Assembly (NCBI GenBank): GCA_018389105.1
Contig: JACATO010000688.1
Coordinates: 102,001 to 166,000 of the forward strand
Length of the DNA: 64,000 bases
Direction of reading: 5' to 3'
Origin: Nautilus pompilius
Lineage: Eukaryota; Mollusca; Cephalopoda; Nautilida; Nautilidae
Under the pieces are notes generated by a model. That model was given only the letters and a program-made list of their open reading frames with translations, did not search any database and was not told the origin of the DNA. Positions 10,701-23,519 of the stretch are shown in pieces (position 1 is the stretch's first letter; each line of letters begins with the position of its first letter). The translations under genes were made by a program, and so were the position numbers.

Positions 10701-12990
10701 AGCTTCGATCATTATTGTTAATGGGCAGTTTTGATATATCAACGGGAAATCAAGACCAGCTGAAAGTCAGACTCTGGTCTGCATTATCATTATTAGCTCA
10801 CACCATCAACTCATAGCGCCAAGCAGAAGAGGGAGAATACTCACCAAGTACAGTAAAACTGGTCCTGTGCACACTGAAAATAACAAAAAAAACAAGTAAG
10901 TCAGTGAAGCGTAACAAGCTATTTCACGCATACACCACAAAGTATATTTAATTTCAAGCTCGACAGTTGTCTCTGAATAAAGTTTATATTAATATAAATT
11001 TAAAAAAAAAACAAACTGGAGAGTAGAGAAGAGGAAAAGATGCATTATATATATATATATAGATGTTGTTTGTTACATCAGATGTCCATAAAACTGTTCC
11101 ACATGAGAAAACTCATTCAGAAAGATGGATGCTGACAAGCAATTCCCATTACTTGCTACCCTTTTATCACTATGACATTGAAAATAAAAAAATATATATA
11201 TATATATGTATATGTACATGAAATTTCTGATATTTTTGTTAATCATCAAACAAAGATTGGTGGGTTTTTTTTCCTAGCTCTTGATTTAATTTATACAATG
11301 AGAGAAAAAGCAAAGAAATCAATAATCAAATAAAATAAAAACATAAACCGTTTATTTCGCTGGTGTTGAGGTTTATTGCTGATTCTTTTAATTCCCCTCA
11401 CAACAGATGAAGTTGCCCCCCCATTTGGGGGGGGGTGGATATTTGTGGGAGTTACATAATCATCTTTTAAAATAAAAATGTTAGAAAAAGTAACAGAAAA
11501 CATTAAAGACCAAAAAAGAAGTTCTTATCTTAGCAGACATGACCGAGTAAACCCTGTTCAGACTGTCGTCAATATTACACAAAGTAAAATTGTTACTTTC
11601 GATAAAAAAAAAAAAAAAATTGCTTGAGTGCCTAATCATCACAAGATAATTGTTTTATTCCATTTCTTCCACCACAGCCAACCTCCCTATAACCCAAATT
11701 GGATCTTGAGAAAGAATCCAACCATAAAACACATAATATTGAAGTATATTGATCCACCATTAACTGGTATGCCAACTTCCATTCAAATATGGCGGCAGGG
11801 GCTCGCTAAAATCTTTTGACCAAATAAACTGCATTTTTCTTTTTTCACTCAGCAAATCAATATTCACAATTCAGGAATATGTAGCAATTATGATAACTTC
11901 AGTGATGTGAATGTTACTTTAACGTGCAACTGGAACAGCAAGCATTCATCTCGTGATCAATGGAACGTTGATAGAGAATGCAGTAGTGACTTACCAAACT
12001 AAATGGATGGACATACAGTAGCAAATTTGCAGTGTTTCATCAGAAAGTCACCTTCTATGCATAAGAACAACAAAACTCTTAGTCCTTACTTAATAATATA
12101 AGTAATAACAGAAAACCTGTCTAAACAGACCAGAAATAGTTATTAACAATGGTTTGACTTTTGATACTCAATAAGTTTTGGACCATTTATGTGGAAAGAC
12201 TCATTGATCATTTTAATAATAATGAAGCAAAAAAAAGAGAGAGAAAACTAAAAAAAAACAGTTTATATCCATTATTGGTTTATTTGATATATTTTCTTGT
12301 TTTTTTACATAAAGTTATTAAATTAAGGGCATAAAAAAAGAGATTTTGAAGCACTGTTTGCCTATATGTACAGATGCATGCTAGTTCTTTCTAATTAGTA
12401 GTTTTTAATGGTTTTATTTTGCATACCGTCAATCAAGTGTTAACTATGAACAACATCTCACGTGTCTATGCATTACTGTATTTCCTTCTTTTCATATCAG
12501 GAAGCAATGAATAGTGAAATAATACACTAGAATTATTATTCAGAAGGCTTAAAGAAAATTGTATGAACACAGGTTTTAACTGTTGGAAAATCTTATGAGA
12601 TACCAATTTGATTAGATTCAGTTCTTGTCTTAAAGAAATTTAGAATGCCAAGGTGTCTTTCACAATGTAATCAGAAATTGTACACTGCAATAATGTTGTC
12701 ACAAAACTTAGCATGCATAATAATGTTAATCCTTCACATTTAAACTTGACTTAATGTTGTTTTTTTTTTTTTTTTGCCAAAATCCTGATATATTGCATGA
12801 TTTGAGACTTCTGGTGACCAAAGTTCCAGTGTGTGGATAATGCAAAGATTGCATGGCAATCACTGAAATGCAAAATGAACAGTTTACCTGAGTTGTGCAC
12901 TTTTACTATCACCTGAGCATTGTTCAAATGATTTCATTCTTCAGATCTCACTCTAAAGCTGGTAAGCCAATCATCAGATTTATGGAGCTG
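7792..12990. other. AT-rich non-coding stretch
   Basis: No supportable gene. A 96-codon plus-strand frame at 8006-8296 and a 65-codon minus-strand frame at 9444-9641 have somewhat varied codons but no recognised domain or convincing splice sites. Notable small structures are the C7-ATTT-G9 inverted repeat at 11416-11435, (TA)n runs near 11045 and 11190, an A run near 11606-11619 and a T run near 12759-12776. Confidence 0.45.
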
Positions 12991-13003
12991 ATAAACTAAA
13001 TTT

Positions 13004-13320
13004 TATATATATATATATATACTCAAAAACACTATATAAATGTGCCATTTTGGTTGACTGGGAGATAATAAGCAAGAGGCAACATGGATCTATGCGAAAA
13101 CGGGCAGAAATGCAATCTGATCTTGATTGCTTAACATCTATCTCTTTGAGTGACCGAGTGACGTAGCAGTCCATCATGATATGGTCGCCTCTTGCTACAG
13201 CACAAAGTGCATTATATCCTGACTGCAGGAAGAGAGTCTGAGCTAAGCATGCTGCTAGGGTTTGAGGTCCATGCTGCTGCAAACATGGAAGGGGCACGGG
13301 AGTGCAGAATATCATCAACA
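13004..13320 (-). other. Minus-strand 112-codon frame ending in a (TA)n tail
   Basis: A 112-codon minus-strand frame runs 13318-12980 and reads through a (TA)n tract at 13004-13021. The segment before the tract has higher complexity than its surroundings, with the microsatellite at its downstream end, a layout seen at the 3' ends of SINEs and LINEs. I cannot match it to a known element, and no protein domain is recognised. It is either an unclassified retroposon or a chance ORF. Confidence 0.2.
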
Positions 13321-16300
13321 GGGCTGCTGGGCTATCTGTTTAGGCTAAGGAAGATCTGACCTTCAGGGCAGCTCTGATTATCACCAAATGTACAAAATGA
13401 ACATTTTTATTAAAGTGTTTGATAGTATTCACTGACAGCCATCCACATTATTATGTACTAAGTTTACAGTTTTTTAAATTCGTATGTTTTCTCTTTATAC
13501 CAATAATTTTTTAAAAATTTTTAAATGATTTTGAATCCTTTATATAATAACTAGTGCTTTTATCCACCATCTGTTGTCTAGGAAGAAGATTGCGGAGCCT
13601 GCCCACATTTAGTGCCCAGGAAAGAAAAAGAAGAAACTATTCACATCCCTGCAAGCAAGAATTCTCATTATAATTGATAATTAGTAATCAAATAATAGTC
13701 ATTTTTCAATACCCTAAACTTAAATATTATTAAACACTAGCACGTGAAAACTTTACATATTCACATAATTATGACTGCTGCCTGCTTTGGATGCTCCCTT
13801 CTCTTCTCTTGAGTATGTACTCCAAAACATTTGCCCCTCACCCACCCACCCACCTTTGCTACACTTCTGGAATATTATTTCAGTAAAAGTATAAATGTCT
13901 CATCCTTTATCTTTCTGCGATTAAAGATGAAGGTGAATGCTAAAATAGAGCTGAATATGGAAGACAAGAAAGATAATTAATTATAAAGGATGTATTATTT
14001 CCTACATAAACTCCATCAGTTACATGAATTTCTCATGACCCAACAACCAACTTCCTGATCTGCAGGGATTATCAACAAAGATCCACATAAGGAACCATCT
14101 CTTCTTGTTTTATAAACAATCCATGTTACCAAGTAAAGATAAATACAGGACATATTTTAATAATTAAATCATGCAATAGATAAATAATTAATTATTCATT
14201 ATCTTTTGTTACTACAACTAATCTTTTATGGCCATTAAAATTATATTGTTATCATCATTATTCAATATTTTTTTCATTTAAATTCCAAAGTTTACAGTTG
14301 AGAGATATGATAATACTTCCCATGCCCTAAATTCTACATTCCACCACTCCATCAAGTCTTCTCGGGTATCAGTGACATTAAAAAAATCTTTTTAATTTTA
14401 TAACCTGCTCTTACATTCATGTCCTCCCTATTACCAGGAGGAATTGCTTTCCTGCTGGAAATCACATCAAGGACAACTAATTCATTAATTTGTGTTGTGC
14501 CATGGTATTTACACTCCAGATATCTCCACCAGAAAGTCCTCAAGCATGCATCCTTAGTCTGCATGGAGCCACATGCTGTCACTGGCATTAGTTTTAGATG
14601 CCACAATGCTGACCTAGGGACCAGGGCACCAAAGTGAGAATACTGTAAATTTTTAGGCCATAAAACCAGTGGCTGTCAGAAAACTTTTGATGTCTTCACA
14701 GCTTGAAGCATGTTGGTTATAGACTTAGTTAGGAATCTATCAATCACATGTCACTATCTAAAATATAGAAGAACGAAGCATCACAGTAATATGAACAATG
14801 GTTGCAAATGCTTTTGCCCGATAATCATAGAAATTCCTTATGGAAAATAAAAGAAACAATGTTCTCATTATAAACAAACTAACAATCATATAGCTTCATT
14901 TAAAAGTCTACCTATTACTTGTAAACAAGCATTTTTACTACAGTTTTGACTTTCAAATGGATGACATGACATAAACTGTTCAAAATGTGAGGACGAGTGG
15001 AAGCAGAGGGAAGCTGGCCTAGAGATACACCATACCATCCATCCATCCTTTCGACACAAATAGGGGTAATCTGCACAAAGCCAGAGGAAGAGAGCTACTG
15101 GACAGGAAATCACATAGATGAGACAAAAGATGCCACTGGATCAGCTTCCTGAACTTTTCATCTCCTAAAGTTGTTCCCATACTGTATTAAATTATTAGAC
15201 AAGATTTTATTTTTAACAAGCAAAAATGAAATACCACAATTGTAAAATGTTAGCAATTTTAATTTATTTTTTAAGCGAGGAAACAGGTGGAAAACTGCAA
15301 AAGATCCGATGTTCAGAAAAAATGACAAAAGAAACATTGCAACAAAGTGAGAATTCTCTTGGAAAGAACATTCACGGAGTGGACTTTTATTATTGTTATA
15401 AGAACAATTTCCAATCTGATAAAAATGATCAATGATTGTTTATCTTTCTCCATTCATTCATTATTCATTACCATTTTTCTAATAATTGGCCAGACTTTAT
15501 ACACTCCAGCTATTTCCATTTAATTACCACACACACACTGCGGATATTAATGTTTCTGTTGTTTTCCTTTGTGGCCAAAGATGACCTAGCGATTGTTTCT
15601 TCCGTAAAGAACTCAAGCATGACTTGTTTTTAGTGGTGATGACTTGTGCTGCACCATACACTCTCTCTGTCTCACCCCTCTCCTCTGCTTCAGCAGCAGG
15701 TGTACAAGATGGCTGGCAGGAGTTAGGGGCAGAAACTCTCTACTAGAAATTTTAACTTTTAGATATGGAAAGAAGCCAAAGAATTAGAATAAATACATTG
15801 GTGGTAAATAATTATAAACAAAACTTTCATATAATCATATTTATATATATATATATATATATATACATATTTAAAGATTTATTTAAACCTGAGATTAACA
15901 TGGAATTTATGGAAATTAATTTCTTTATCAGCAGACCCCATCTAATGATTTTAATTTTCTATGGCTTAGATGCCTGTCTATGGCGCCCACTGTCTACCAG
16001 CAGCTGAAGCAGCTATCATTAACCTTTTGGCAACTGTCTGGTCACACAAGGTTGACAAACAAAATTAAAGTGATATCCAAAAAAAAAAAAAAAAAAGCTC
16101 TTATTTTTTCCACCAAATAAAACGGTATATATTCCTTACACTTCCTTCATGTCTGTGCTGCTATATCCCAGTTTTCCTCAGAGAGAAAACGTTACAGAAG
16201 TTGTTGTTTTGTGTATTGGTATAAAAACAGAAAATCACAACAAAAAAGTCCGACATCTGCACTGATGACACGTATTTCGTGTGAACTGACTTGTAGATAC

Positions 16301-17829
16301 AGTAATGGGCAACAGCTAAAAAGGGGGGTCATGGACAGCCATTCAAACGAAACCTGGATATGCTATGATCATACCTGGCTGGGTTTCATTTGAACACCCC
16401 TTATTGTATGGACTTCTCTCCTTCAAAGGACATGCAACTGTCACCTACCCATACTTCTTAGCGTGTGGCCACAGTCTCAACAGTAGAGAGCCCATGCAAT
16501 CTCTCCCAATAATGTGGGGAGCTGAGTATACGGATGAATAAATCATCTCAAACCATCTTTGCTTAAATCAATTCATTAGGCAGCTGCTACTCTCCCATTT
16601 TGAGAACATCTAGTCAAATAAACATGGCATATTCTAGCATTATTCTTATTATTTACAGGTGCCTCCTTTTAAAATGACAACTTCCACCTTCATTTAAAAT
16701 TCTACATAAAGAAGAACATCCCCCCCCCCACTGTCTTTATGTAAGCAAAGAACTGCAGCAACTCATCTGGTCTATAAATTAGGCTCCTGCTCCTTGGAGC
16801 TTCACGCATAGTAAATATCATCAAAGGAAATGTAGTCTTATATATATATGTATAATCTTTTAAAAATTTTCATATAAAGCTTCAGTTGTTTGTTCATCAG
16901 ACATTCTTTTAAATTAAATTGGAAAAAAAAAGGCATTCCAGAAAATAAAGAATAATGTCCATCATCAGTTTCACCTGCAAAGCTTTAATTATTGACCTAA
17001 GCTAGGACAGAGTCTATAAATGTTTAACATTTCTTTGGCAACATTTGTTTCTGGCATCTTGATAGAGTATTTGTTCAGCATAAGAAGCCTACCTACAGGT
17101 TCCAGTTGTCATTAGAATTCAACTTTGATATATCCAGGAAGCCAGACAGGCTGCATTGTTGTGTCCACCTGGTCCCAACCCAAGAGGTATCCACATCCAT
17201 AAAACCATAACGTTACTGTGGTTTGAATACTTTTTTTTATTATCAATATAATGTGAGTAAAGTGCTAGTTTTCATTTTTAAAATTGGTCTACGGTTATAC
17301 AAACTCCATTGTTTGTCCGATACTATTCCTCAAACACTAGGTCACAATCTGTTACCAATAACCACCATTTGAGAATGAAGTATCTCAACTTAAAAAAAAA
17401 AAAAAAGGCTGGCAGAGAAAGAACAGCCAAAAACACTTGTTGCAGCCGTGACAGTAAGTGGCGGTGTTAACACTGCCACAAATACCATTATATAGGATAT
17501 CTTTAACCATAACCATCACAAACAGTAGACCATCTTTAACTGAGACCATTCACAGTTGGTTGACTCCATACATAAATTTTTCAGCTTCAATCTGAAATCT
17601 TCATCCACATACAAAAAAGTGAGTATTTTTTAAAAATTAAAAGCTCAAGTAATTAATGGTAATAATCAACATCATTTTGAGGTGGTGTTTCATAATAAAA
17701 ATACACACTGGTTATCTATTTCGTTGATTTTGTGAGCACATTGTTTTCACTTATTCTCAAATATTTATTGTGTTTTTCCTTTCTCCAAAATAAATGTACT
17801 GACTGCCTAACATCAGCACTGCGTTGTTT
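13321..17829. other. AT-rich non-coding stretch
   Basis: No supportable gene. Between 14352 and 14640 both strands are open for 70-85 codons (plus 14419-14637, minus 14352-14606), which means low stop density and not clear coding on one strand. There are (TA)n at 15842-15865, an A run near 16080-16096 and a C10 run at 16720-16729. Confidence 0.45.
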
Positions 17830-17945
17830 CTAAGGTTAAGTTAGCATCTCTTTGGAGGACCGACGGCCATCAGAGAGGTATTCTGAAACAATGGGAGTCT
17901 CCGCTAAGCAAGCAGGTGATCAGGGAGTGTACCTTGTGCTGAAGG
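17830..17945 (+). repeat. Unnamed dispersed repeat, copy 1
   Basis: Shares with copies at about 25842 and 29119 the series TTTCTAAGGTTAAGTTAGC, TCTTTGGAGGACC, CATCAGAGAGGTATTCTGAAA and GGGAGTCTCCGCTAAGCAAG. All three copies lie on the same strand, so family membership is not just shared low complexity. No promoter boxes or coding potential are visible. It could be part of a SINE or a LINE untranslated region. Confidence 0.55.
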
Positions 17946-19430
17946 TTTGTTCTCTCTACTTACATTTTATACACTGAAAATTATAAATTACAAATACATG
18001 TATACAACGTCTCTGTGTGCGTATACATAGAGGTCAGGTTATCAAGTACAATAAATGACCCAATGAAGAACCTGAACAGCCAGAACAAAATTATTTATTT
18101 ATTTTTTTTAAAAATCTGTCAAAATTCAAAAAGCTTTTTTTTTCTTGGAATTTGTTATAGTTTCAAACTTTCTTTTTCGCATAAAATTCTTCTGTCCAGA
18201 TGGTTGTTTAAATATTTATTTGATAAGCAGCCAGATGAATTTATCTCTGCCTATGTGAAGCGATCCGCTGAGAATGCCATTTGTCTGCTAATAACTACTG
18301 ATTACTTGCTGTTTTTTTCAACTTTATAAAACGAGATCTGGGTAGGTAAGTTTGCAAGTACATCACCCCTCATCTTTCCCTATTCAATCAGTATGACTAT
18401 CTTTGAAGTTAATTAACTTAAAATGAGTAAAGTGTGGCTAAGTCTAGAGTTTATCAGTTTTGGTTTCTTTGTTCTTTAGATCTGATGCTAAAGGTCGTTA
18501 AGAATTACCAGTTTCAAACAGACAAGATGTCATTAAAATGCAATTCCAGCTTTCACTAAATGTTTCTATGTTGCCTAAAATAATGTATATATGTACTTTA
18601 AAATCAATCAGTATGGAAACATCGTGTAGAAAAGGTTTGATTAGCGATGCCTTGGCAGCTTTGTTAAGGAACAGATTCCTACACAACAGAGTTGGTAGAC
18701 TTCTGAGACAGCCAGTCTATATCTTATCCCACCCATTCCACTCTAATCATAGCTGACACTATCATCATTACACTACAAACAGACCAGCTAAGCTGCTGCT
18801 TCTTGTTTAAGTGTGCTAAGCTCTTGTGGAAATAATAAAAACATGGTTCTAGACAAAAAAACATTGCACAATTAGTGGGTAACATTAAAGGTAACATATC
18901 TAAAACAAATTGTGGTGTAGACAAGCAATCTCTGTCTCTGATAAATACAAAGTCTAATCACCAATCTTTAAAGCTGTGCTGTTAACAGACTATAATTAAA
19001 AAATTAATGCACGGACATAAGAAATAATAAAATACTTTGTCATCAGAGTGATCTGCTAAAAAGGGTCTAAGCCATTTCATGGATAACACCAAAAATGGTT
19101 ACTTATGTATATAATCCAAAGTTTTACACATCTCTGAAAATCATACTAGCTTGTTTTATTGAGACTATCAAAAGTTCAGGAAAAAGATAATAAATAATTT
19201 TGCACTTCATAGGATAATGGAAAAACAAAATCAAGGTGAAATGTACTCTCAAAGCAGAAGTGACAAGAAAACCAAACTGAAGACAGAAGTCTAAACACAA
19301 TGGAAATCAACTGAGAAAAGTCTTGTAGGATGTTTTTACATCTTTTAATTTGTTGCTACACAGAGAAATGTAATTTTTTTTTGCTTCATTAAGCTGAAGA
19401 AAAAAACACAACATGTATTGATTTTAATCC
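17946..19430. other. AT-rich non-coding stretch
   Basis: No gene seen. The 104-codon plus-strand frame at 18015-18329 is dominated by Phe/Ile/Leu/Lys codons expected from AT-rich DNA, and the overlapping opposite-strand frames near 18500-18920 show no domain. Confidence 0.5.
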
Positions 19431-19439
19431 TGAACACCC

Positions 19440-19712
19440 AAGTACAGTTGGGGGGCTCTCGAGCAACAGTCAGGTGTGAAATGAACTTCCATCACAAGTA
19501 CGCAAAAAAATGCTACCAGAACTGTTCATTTTTTTCAGATATGAAAGGAAACCCACACCGAGGAGGGGAGAAGCTGGTAAATGGAAGTGAGAAGAAACTG
19601 TACCAAGAAGGGAAATATGCCAAACCAAGCCATATATGACTGGGATTTGAACATGCAGCCCCTCAACCTTAGTAGTCTGATAGCCTACCCACTGGACCAT
19701 ATCAATTAGACG
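19440..19712 (-). mobile_element. tRNA-derived SINE
   Basis: Read on the minus strand, the head contains a pol III A box (TGGTCCAGTGGGTAGG, complement of 19684-19699) and a B box (GTTCAAATCC, complement of 19643-19652), with the spacing of a tRNA gene. The sequence between fits a tRNA-like head with anticodon-stem decay. The B box differs from GTTCGAATCC by one CpG-type change. A tRNA-unrelated body of about 200 bp follows to near 19440. It is not a functional tRNA: the acceptor stem is not visible. The 3' boundary is uncertain. Confidence 0.65.
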
Positions 19713-21170
19713 TACATTAAGTAAGATTGATGTTAACAAAAACAGTTGCTCCAGATTAATGATAATCAATATTATCTCTATCTTAGAGCTCCTATGCCAC
19801 CCATGAAGATTTCCTGATATCTTATACTGCCTTTAAAATCAAAGGAAGGAACTTAGAAAGAAAATATGTCCTCAGTCTTATTACCTCTGAAATAAACTGA
19901 TACTTTGGAATGGAATTATCCACAACTATACATGTTAATCTTTTGTTGTATTTCTTACATTTCTTATTGTGTATATATATATCATAACACACACACACAC
20001 AATCTCTTTTTCATAGTTTGAGGATGTGCCAATTATCAAAATGGTCAATATAAAACTTTTGGCCTCCTGCTCCTGCTGAGAAGCCAGAAATGTATTTTAG
20101 TACTCAGGGTATCATCGCAGGCAGGAGAATAAATAAATCTAAAGGGCTGGCAGATGTATGCGTGAAATTTCGTGTATCCAAATTTTATTCTGTTGCCCAA
20201 AATCTTCACAATAAAAGTGTATTTGCTAATAAAAATTAAAGAGTAAAACATCCTAAATAATTGCTCAGATCACAAACTTTGAAAGCTTGTAATATACTGC
20301 AACATTCCGCCAATATACTGTTTTGATGGAAGAACTATTCTCTTGTAGAATGTGAAGTTATATATATATAAATACATTTTTTATATAAAAAATTTTAAAA
20401 CCTCGTTTTGATCATGGAATATAAACAAGTTCTGCATATTTCACTGTAAGCAATGTAAATAAAATGTCTCACCACTGTAATTTTGCCTAGTTATTCATTC
20501 TCAGTAATATTGCCTGTGTTGACTGATCAGGAATGGCTAATTCAAGTAATGTGTGCACACTTCTGTCTTTTATAGACAATGAATGACGTTTTGGCCCTGG
20601 TAGACATTTAAATGAGCCATCATAAACCAACCTCAATCCAGAAAGTGGTAAAGAATTGATGTTCTTACAATATAATCTAACATCTTTCTGACATTAAATA
20701 CTAAGATGTACTTTTGTCGGACTTTTATAATCGTTTTTGATTTTGCAGCTCTGTGCGTAGACCAGCCTCACTTTCAATTCTTTGGCTTTCACACAGTTAT
20801 GTATTAATCTGGACTTGGGAGTGCCCTTGTCGATTAGCTTAACACAGAAATCTTTAAGTTTTGTGATTTCAAGTTGGAAATAATCTATTTTTTTTTTTTT
20901 TTGACAGCCTTTAAAAGTTTCATAAATGTATTGAATTATTTTTTTAGACCAGTATCACTTTCTTTGTTTGGCCTTCCTGAGAGAACAATCTCCCCAGAAA
21001 AGCAATTTCTGTTAAAACGTATATAGGTTACACAGGTGTAGAAGATTGGTGGATTCATGAATGACTGTGGGATTTACTATCTTTGCCCCACCCTCCAACT
21101 CCAAGCCATTGTTTATGCCCCTGGTTGGGTATTAATCTAGATAAAGTGATGCTGTTGCGAAGTTTAATAA
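19713..21170. other. Non-coding; possible interior of a hAT-like element
   Basis: No gene seen. A short (CA)n tract lies near 19988-20002 and a T run at about 20889-20902. GAGGATGTGCCAATTATC near 20022 resembles the complement of the hAT-like end at 21214, so the interval could be a non-autonomous element of about 1.2 kb, but no transposase or matching target duplication was found. Confidence 0.3.
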
Positions 21171-21172
21171 TT

Positions 21173-21214
21173 GACTGATTACTGATTATCTGCTGATTAA
21201 TCAGCACATCCCTA
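21173..21214 (-). mobile_element. hAT-like terminal inverted repeat
   Basis: On the minus strand the end reads TAGGGATGTGCTGATTAATC, resembling hAT ends of the form YAGGGNTGNGC. It is followed by repeated CTGATTA/TAATCAG subterminal motifs and a perfect 14-bp palindrome, GCTGATTAATCAGC, at 21192-21205. Subterminal short repeats of this sort are usual binding sites of hAT transposases. Only one end is clear. Confidence 0.4.
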
Positions 21215-21217
21215 ATA

Positions 21218-23515
21218 TATGTAAACTTTTCTCAACCCAGATATTGCAAACTGAAAGAAAGGAAGCAAATAAATTTTAAAAAATTACAAAATGAACACAT
21301 CGATCATGTCCTCAAATTTAAATAAAATGGATCCTAACTTTCAGCACATCACCTAATTGCCCCCAGAAACGTATCCCTCTTCTCAACAAAAACTTTTAAT
21401 CCTTCCAAGAAAAAAAAAGAGTTTTCAATTGAACAACAAAAAAAAGAGGAGGAGAGAAAATGCGATTAATATAAACTGTGATTCCTAGTAATTAGGGAAA
21501 GCTGTAAAAGCCAGATTTGTGCTGTTGTAGATACATTCAATTCTCCTGGTATGCATATGTCGAAGGAACTAAGTTGACTGGACCTCTGAGGCAAATATTG
21601 AATTTTAAATGAGAAATAAAATTCAGGGCAAAATTCTCTTTTACCACATGAATGATTCAGAAAGCTGGTAGAGAATGCTTGTTGCTTTTCATTCCCAAAC
21701 TAGTTATGACAAAGATTAAAAGGAATGAGGCAGAAAGATCAACACCATCTTTTTCACAAAGAAGCAGACACAGTACATTAACTCGATTCAGGCAAGCTCT
21801 TAGTTGTTTGTTGAATGCAAAATCTTCCGATAGGCAATAGCATCATTGCTCATGGATGTATTGTCAACCAAGACTTCATCTCAACACATGGGCAGCACAG
21901 AATTACATCAATTACATCAGAGCTACAGAGATTTCTAAATCACTAAGCATCACTTCACTTTTCTTGTCATGATGATGCTGTGAAAATATAAATATTGTCA
22001 ATTTTCATCTCAATCCAACAAGGAAAATAATATTCATTTTTTTTCTCAAAAATCCAGTTTCTAAGTTGCATTTAATTATCAGCTAGAAACTGACTAGACA
22101 AAAGAATAATAATCTCAGTCACAGAAATTGGACCTCTTTAACATCTTTATTTATCTTTGTTGAGGCTGTTTTCCCCTCTGGACAATTTATAGAGAATTCA
22201 ATCTACCTATTAACAAATTACATGGATTTTTAAAATCAGAAACCACCTGCTGTTGATATCCCATCAGGTTAACATTTACAAGGTGAAACACGGCAAAGAA
22301 AATTTTAAAAATATATCTAAAAAATAGATATTGGTTTTATTTATTTAGCATTTCATTTTACGCAGTTATTTTTTATCTTAACAGTAACATATTTCAAAAG
22401 TTTTAGAAAAGAAAAGAAAAAAACAACAACAACAATATAACTGACCTCGAAGATCTGTTGTTATGATGATGGGGAGAGAAATTAATACAAGAGAACAATG
22501 TTATCACTAGAGCTAAAAAAGAAGATTCGTGAAGCATAAAAGTGTAGGCATTTACAAAACGGTGTGGGTGGTGTTGGCACCATCAGATAAGAATCGTTGA
22601 TGATAAGTGCTTCAAGGGATTACTTTTAAAATCACAAAAAGATAATGGGAACAAGGGTGGCAGGGTAAGGGTTAGGGTGCCATACTTGTTCATCAGGGTG
22701 GCAGCACACCTAACTTAATTCAGGGCATATCTGAACTACTAGATATCTTACCTAGGATACGTACTTCCGGCATTCCTTAAATATTGATAAAAAAACAACA
22801 ACAAACCCTGTCAGTTATACCTGCATACAAGTTACCTCAGAAGAGGAGAGATCCCACCAGTCCCCGGTGACCAAGCCAAATGCAAGTTGTACATCGTTGG
22901 GGCAACACCAAATATAGAAATTGTATACTGGCTTGAACATCACCATCATCTGTTTGAACAAAGCACCTGCTGCTCAAAGCCATGGAGTTAGGGTTGTGAT
23001 GATAGATATGCTACTGACCAGCTAACTTAAAAAAAATTCTTTAATGAAAGCTGATGGTATCTGATCAAAAACAGAAGAATTAAGTTGGTATTTCACTCTG
23101 AACAGAATGGATGTGTTAATGGTTTAAGAGACTAAACTTAAGAACGTGAAGTTAAATATTCCATGATTTCAACTATTGGCAAAGGAAAGCCGAGGCCGGG
23201 GCCAGGGCCATGGTGTCCTGATAACTGTAACAGAAGAAATCCCTTTCACTGAGAGTACGATGAAAACTACACAAAAAGTCTTGTGTGGGGAAATCTACAA
23301 GAAAAAGCAAGGAACCACAGATGCTCTGGATGGTTTGCAAAGTGTAGCTGCAACAAATACACAAAGCTGGAGAGCTGCTGAGTGTTTGATAAGTGATCGC
23401 TTTCCTCCCATTTGGTAGAAAGCTCAGTAGCCCTTTTTTTCTCACATGTAGAATTATAAGAGAGCAAATTGAGAGATATTTTTTGGAACTAGAAAACAAC
23501 CCAACAAATGATTGA
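21218..23515. other. AT-rich non-coding stretch
   Basis: No supportable gene. At 23173-23499 both strands carry 80-108 codon frames; this lies just upstream of the decayed LINE and could be more of its ORF, but I see no endonuclease motif. A telomere-like GGGTAAGGGTTAGGGTG occurs once near 22664. Confidence 0.4.
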
Positions 23516-23519
23516 TGAG

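Noticed and set aside
13004..13320. 112-codon minus-strand ORF as a protein gene
   Set aside because: It reads through a (TA)n tract and has no splice site or domain; kept only as a possible retroposon-like block.
18015..18329. 104-codon plus-strand ORF
   Set aside because: The composition is dominated by Phe, Ile, Leu, Ser and Lys as expected from AT-rich DNA; no splice context or motif.
22664..22680. Telomere-like GGGTAAGGGTTAGGGTG
   Set aside because: Only about two units, within a G-rich stretch; too short to call an interstitial telomeric repeat.
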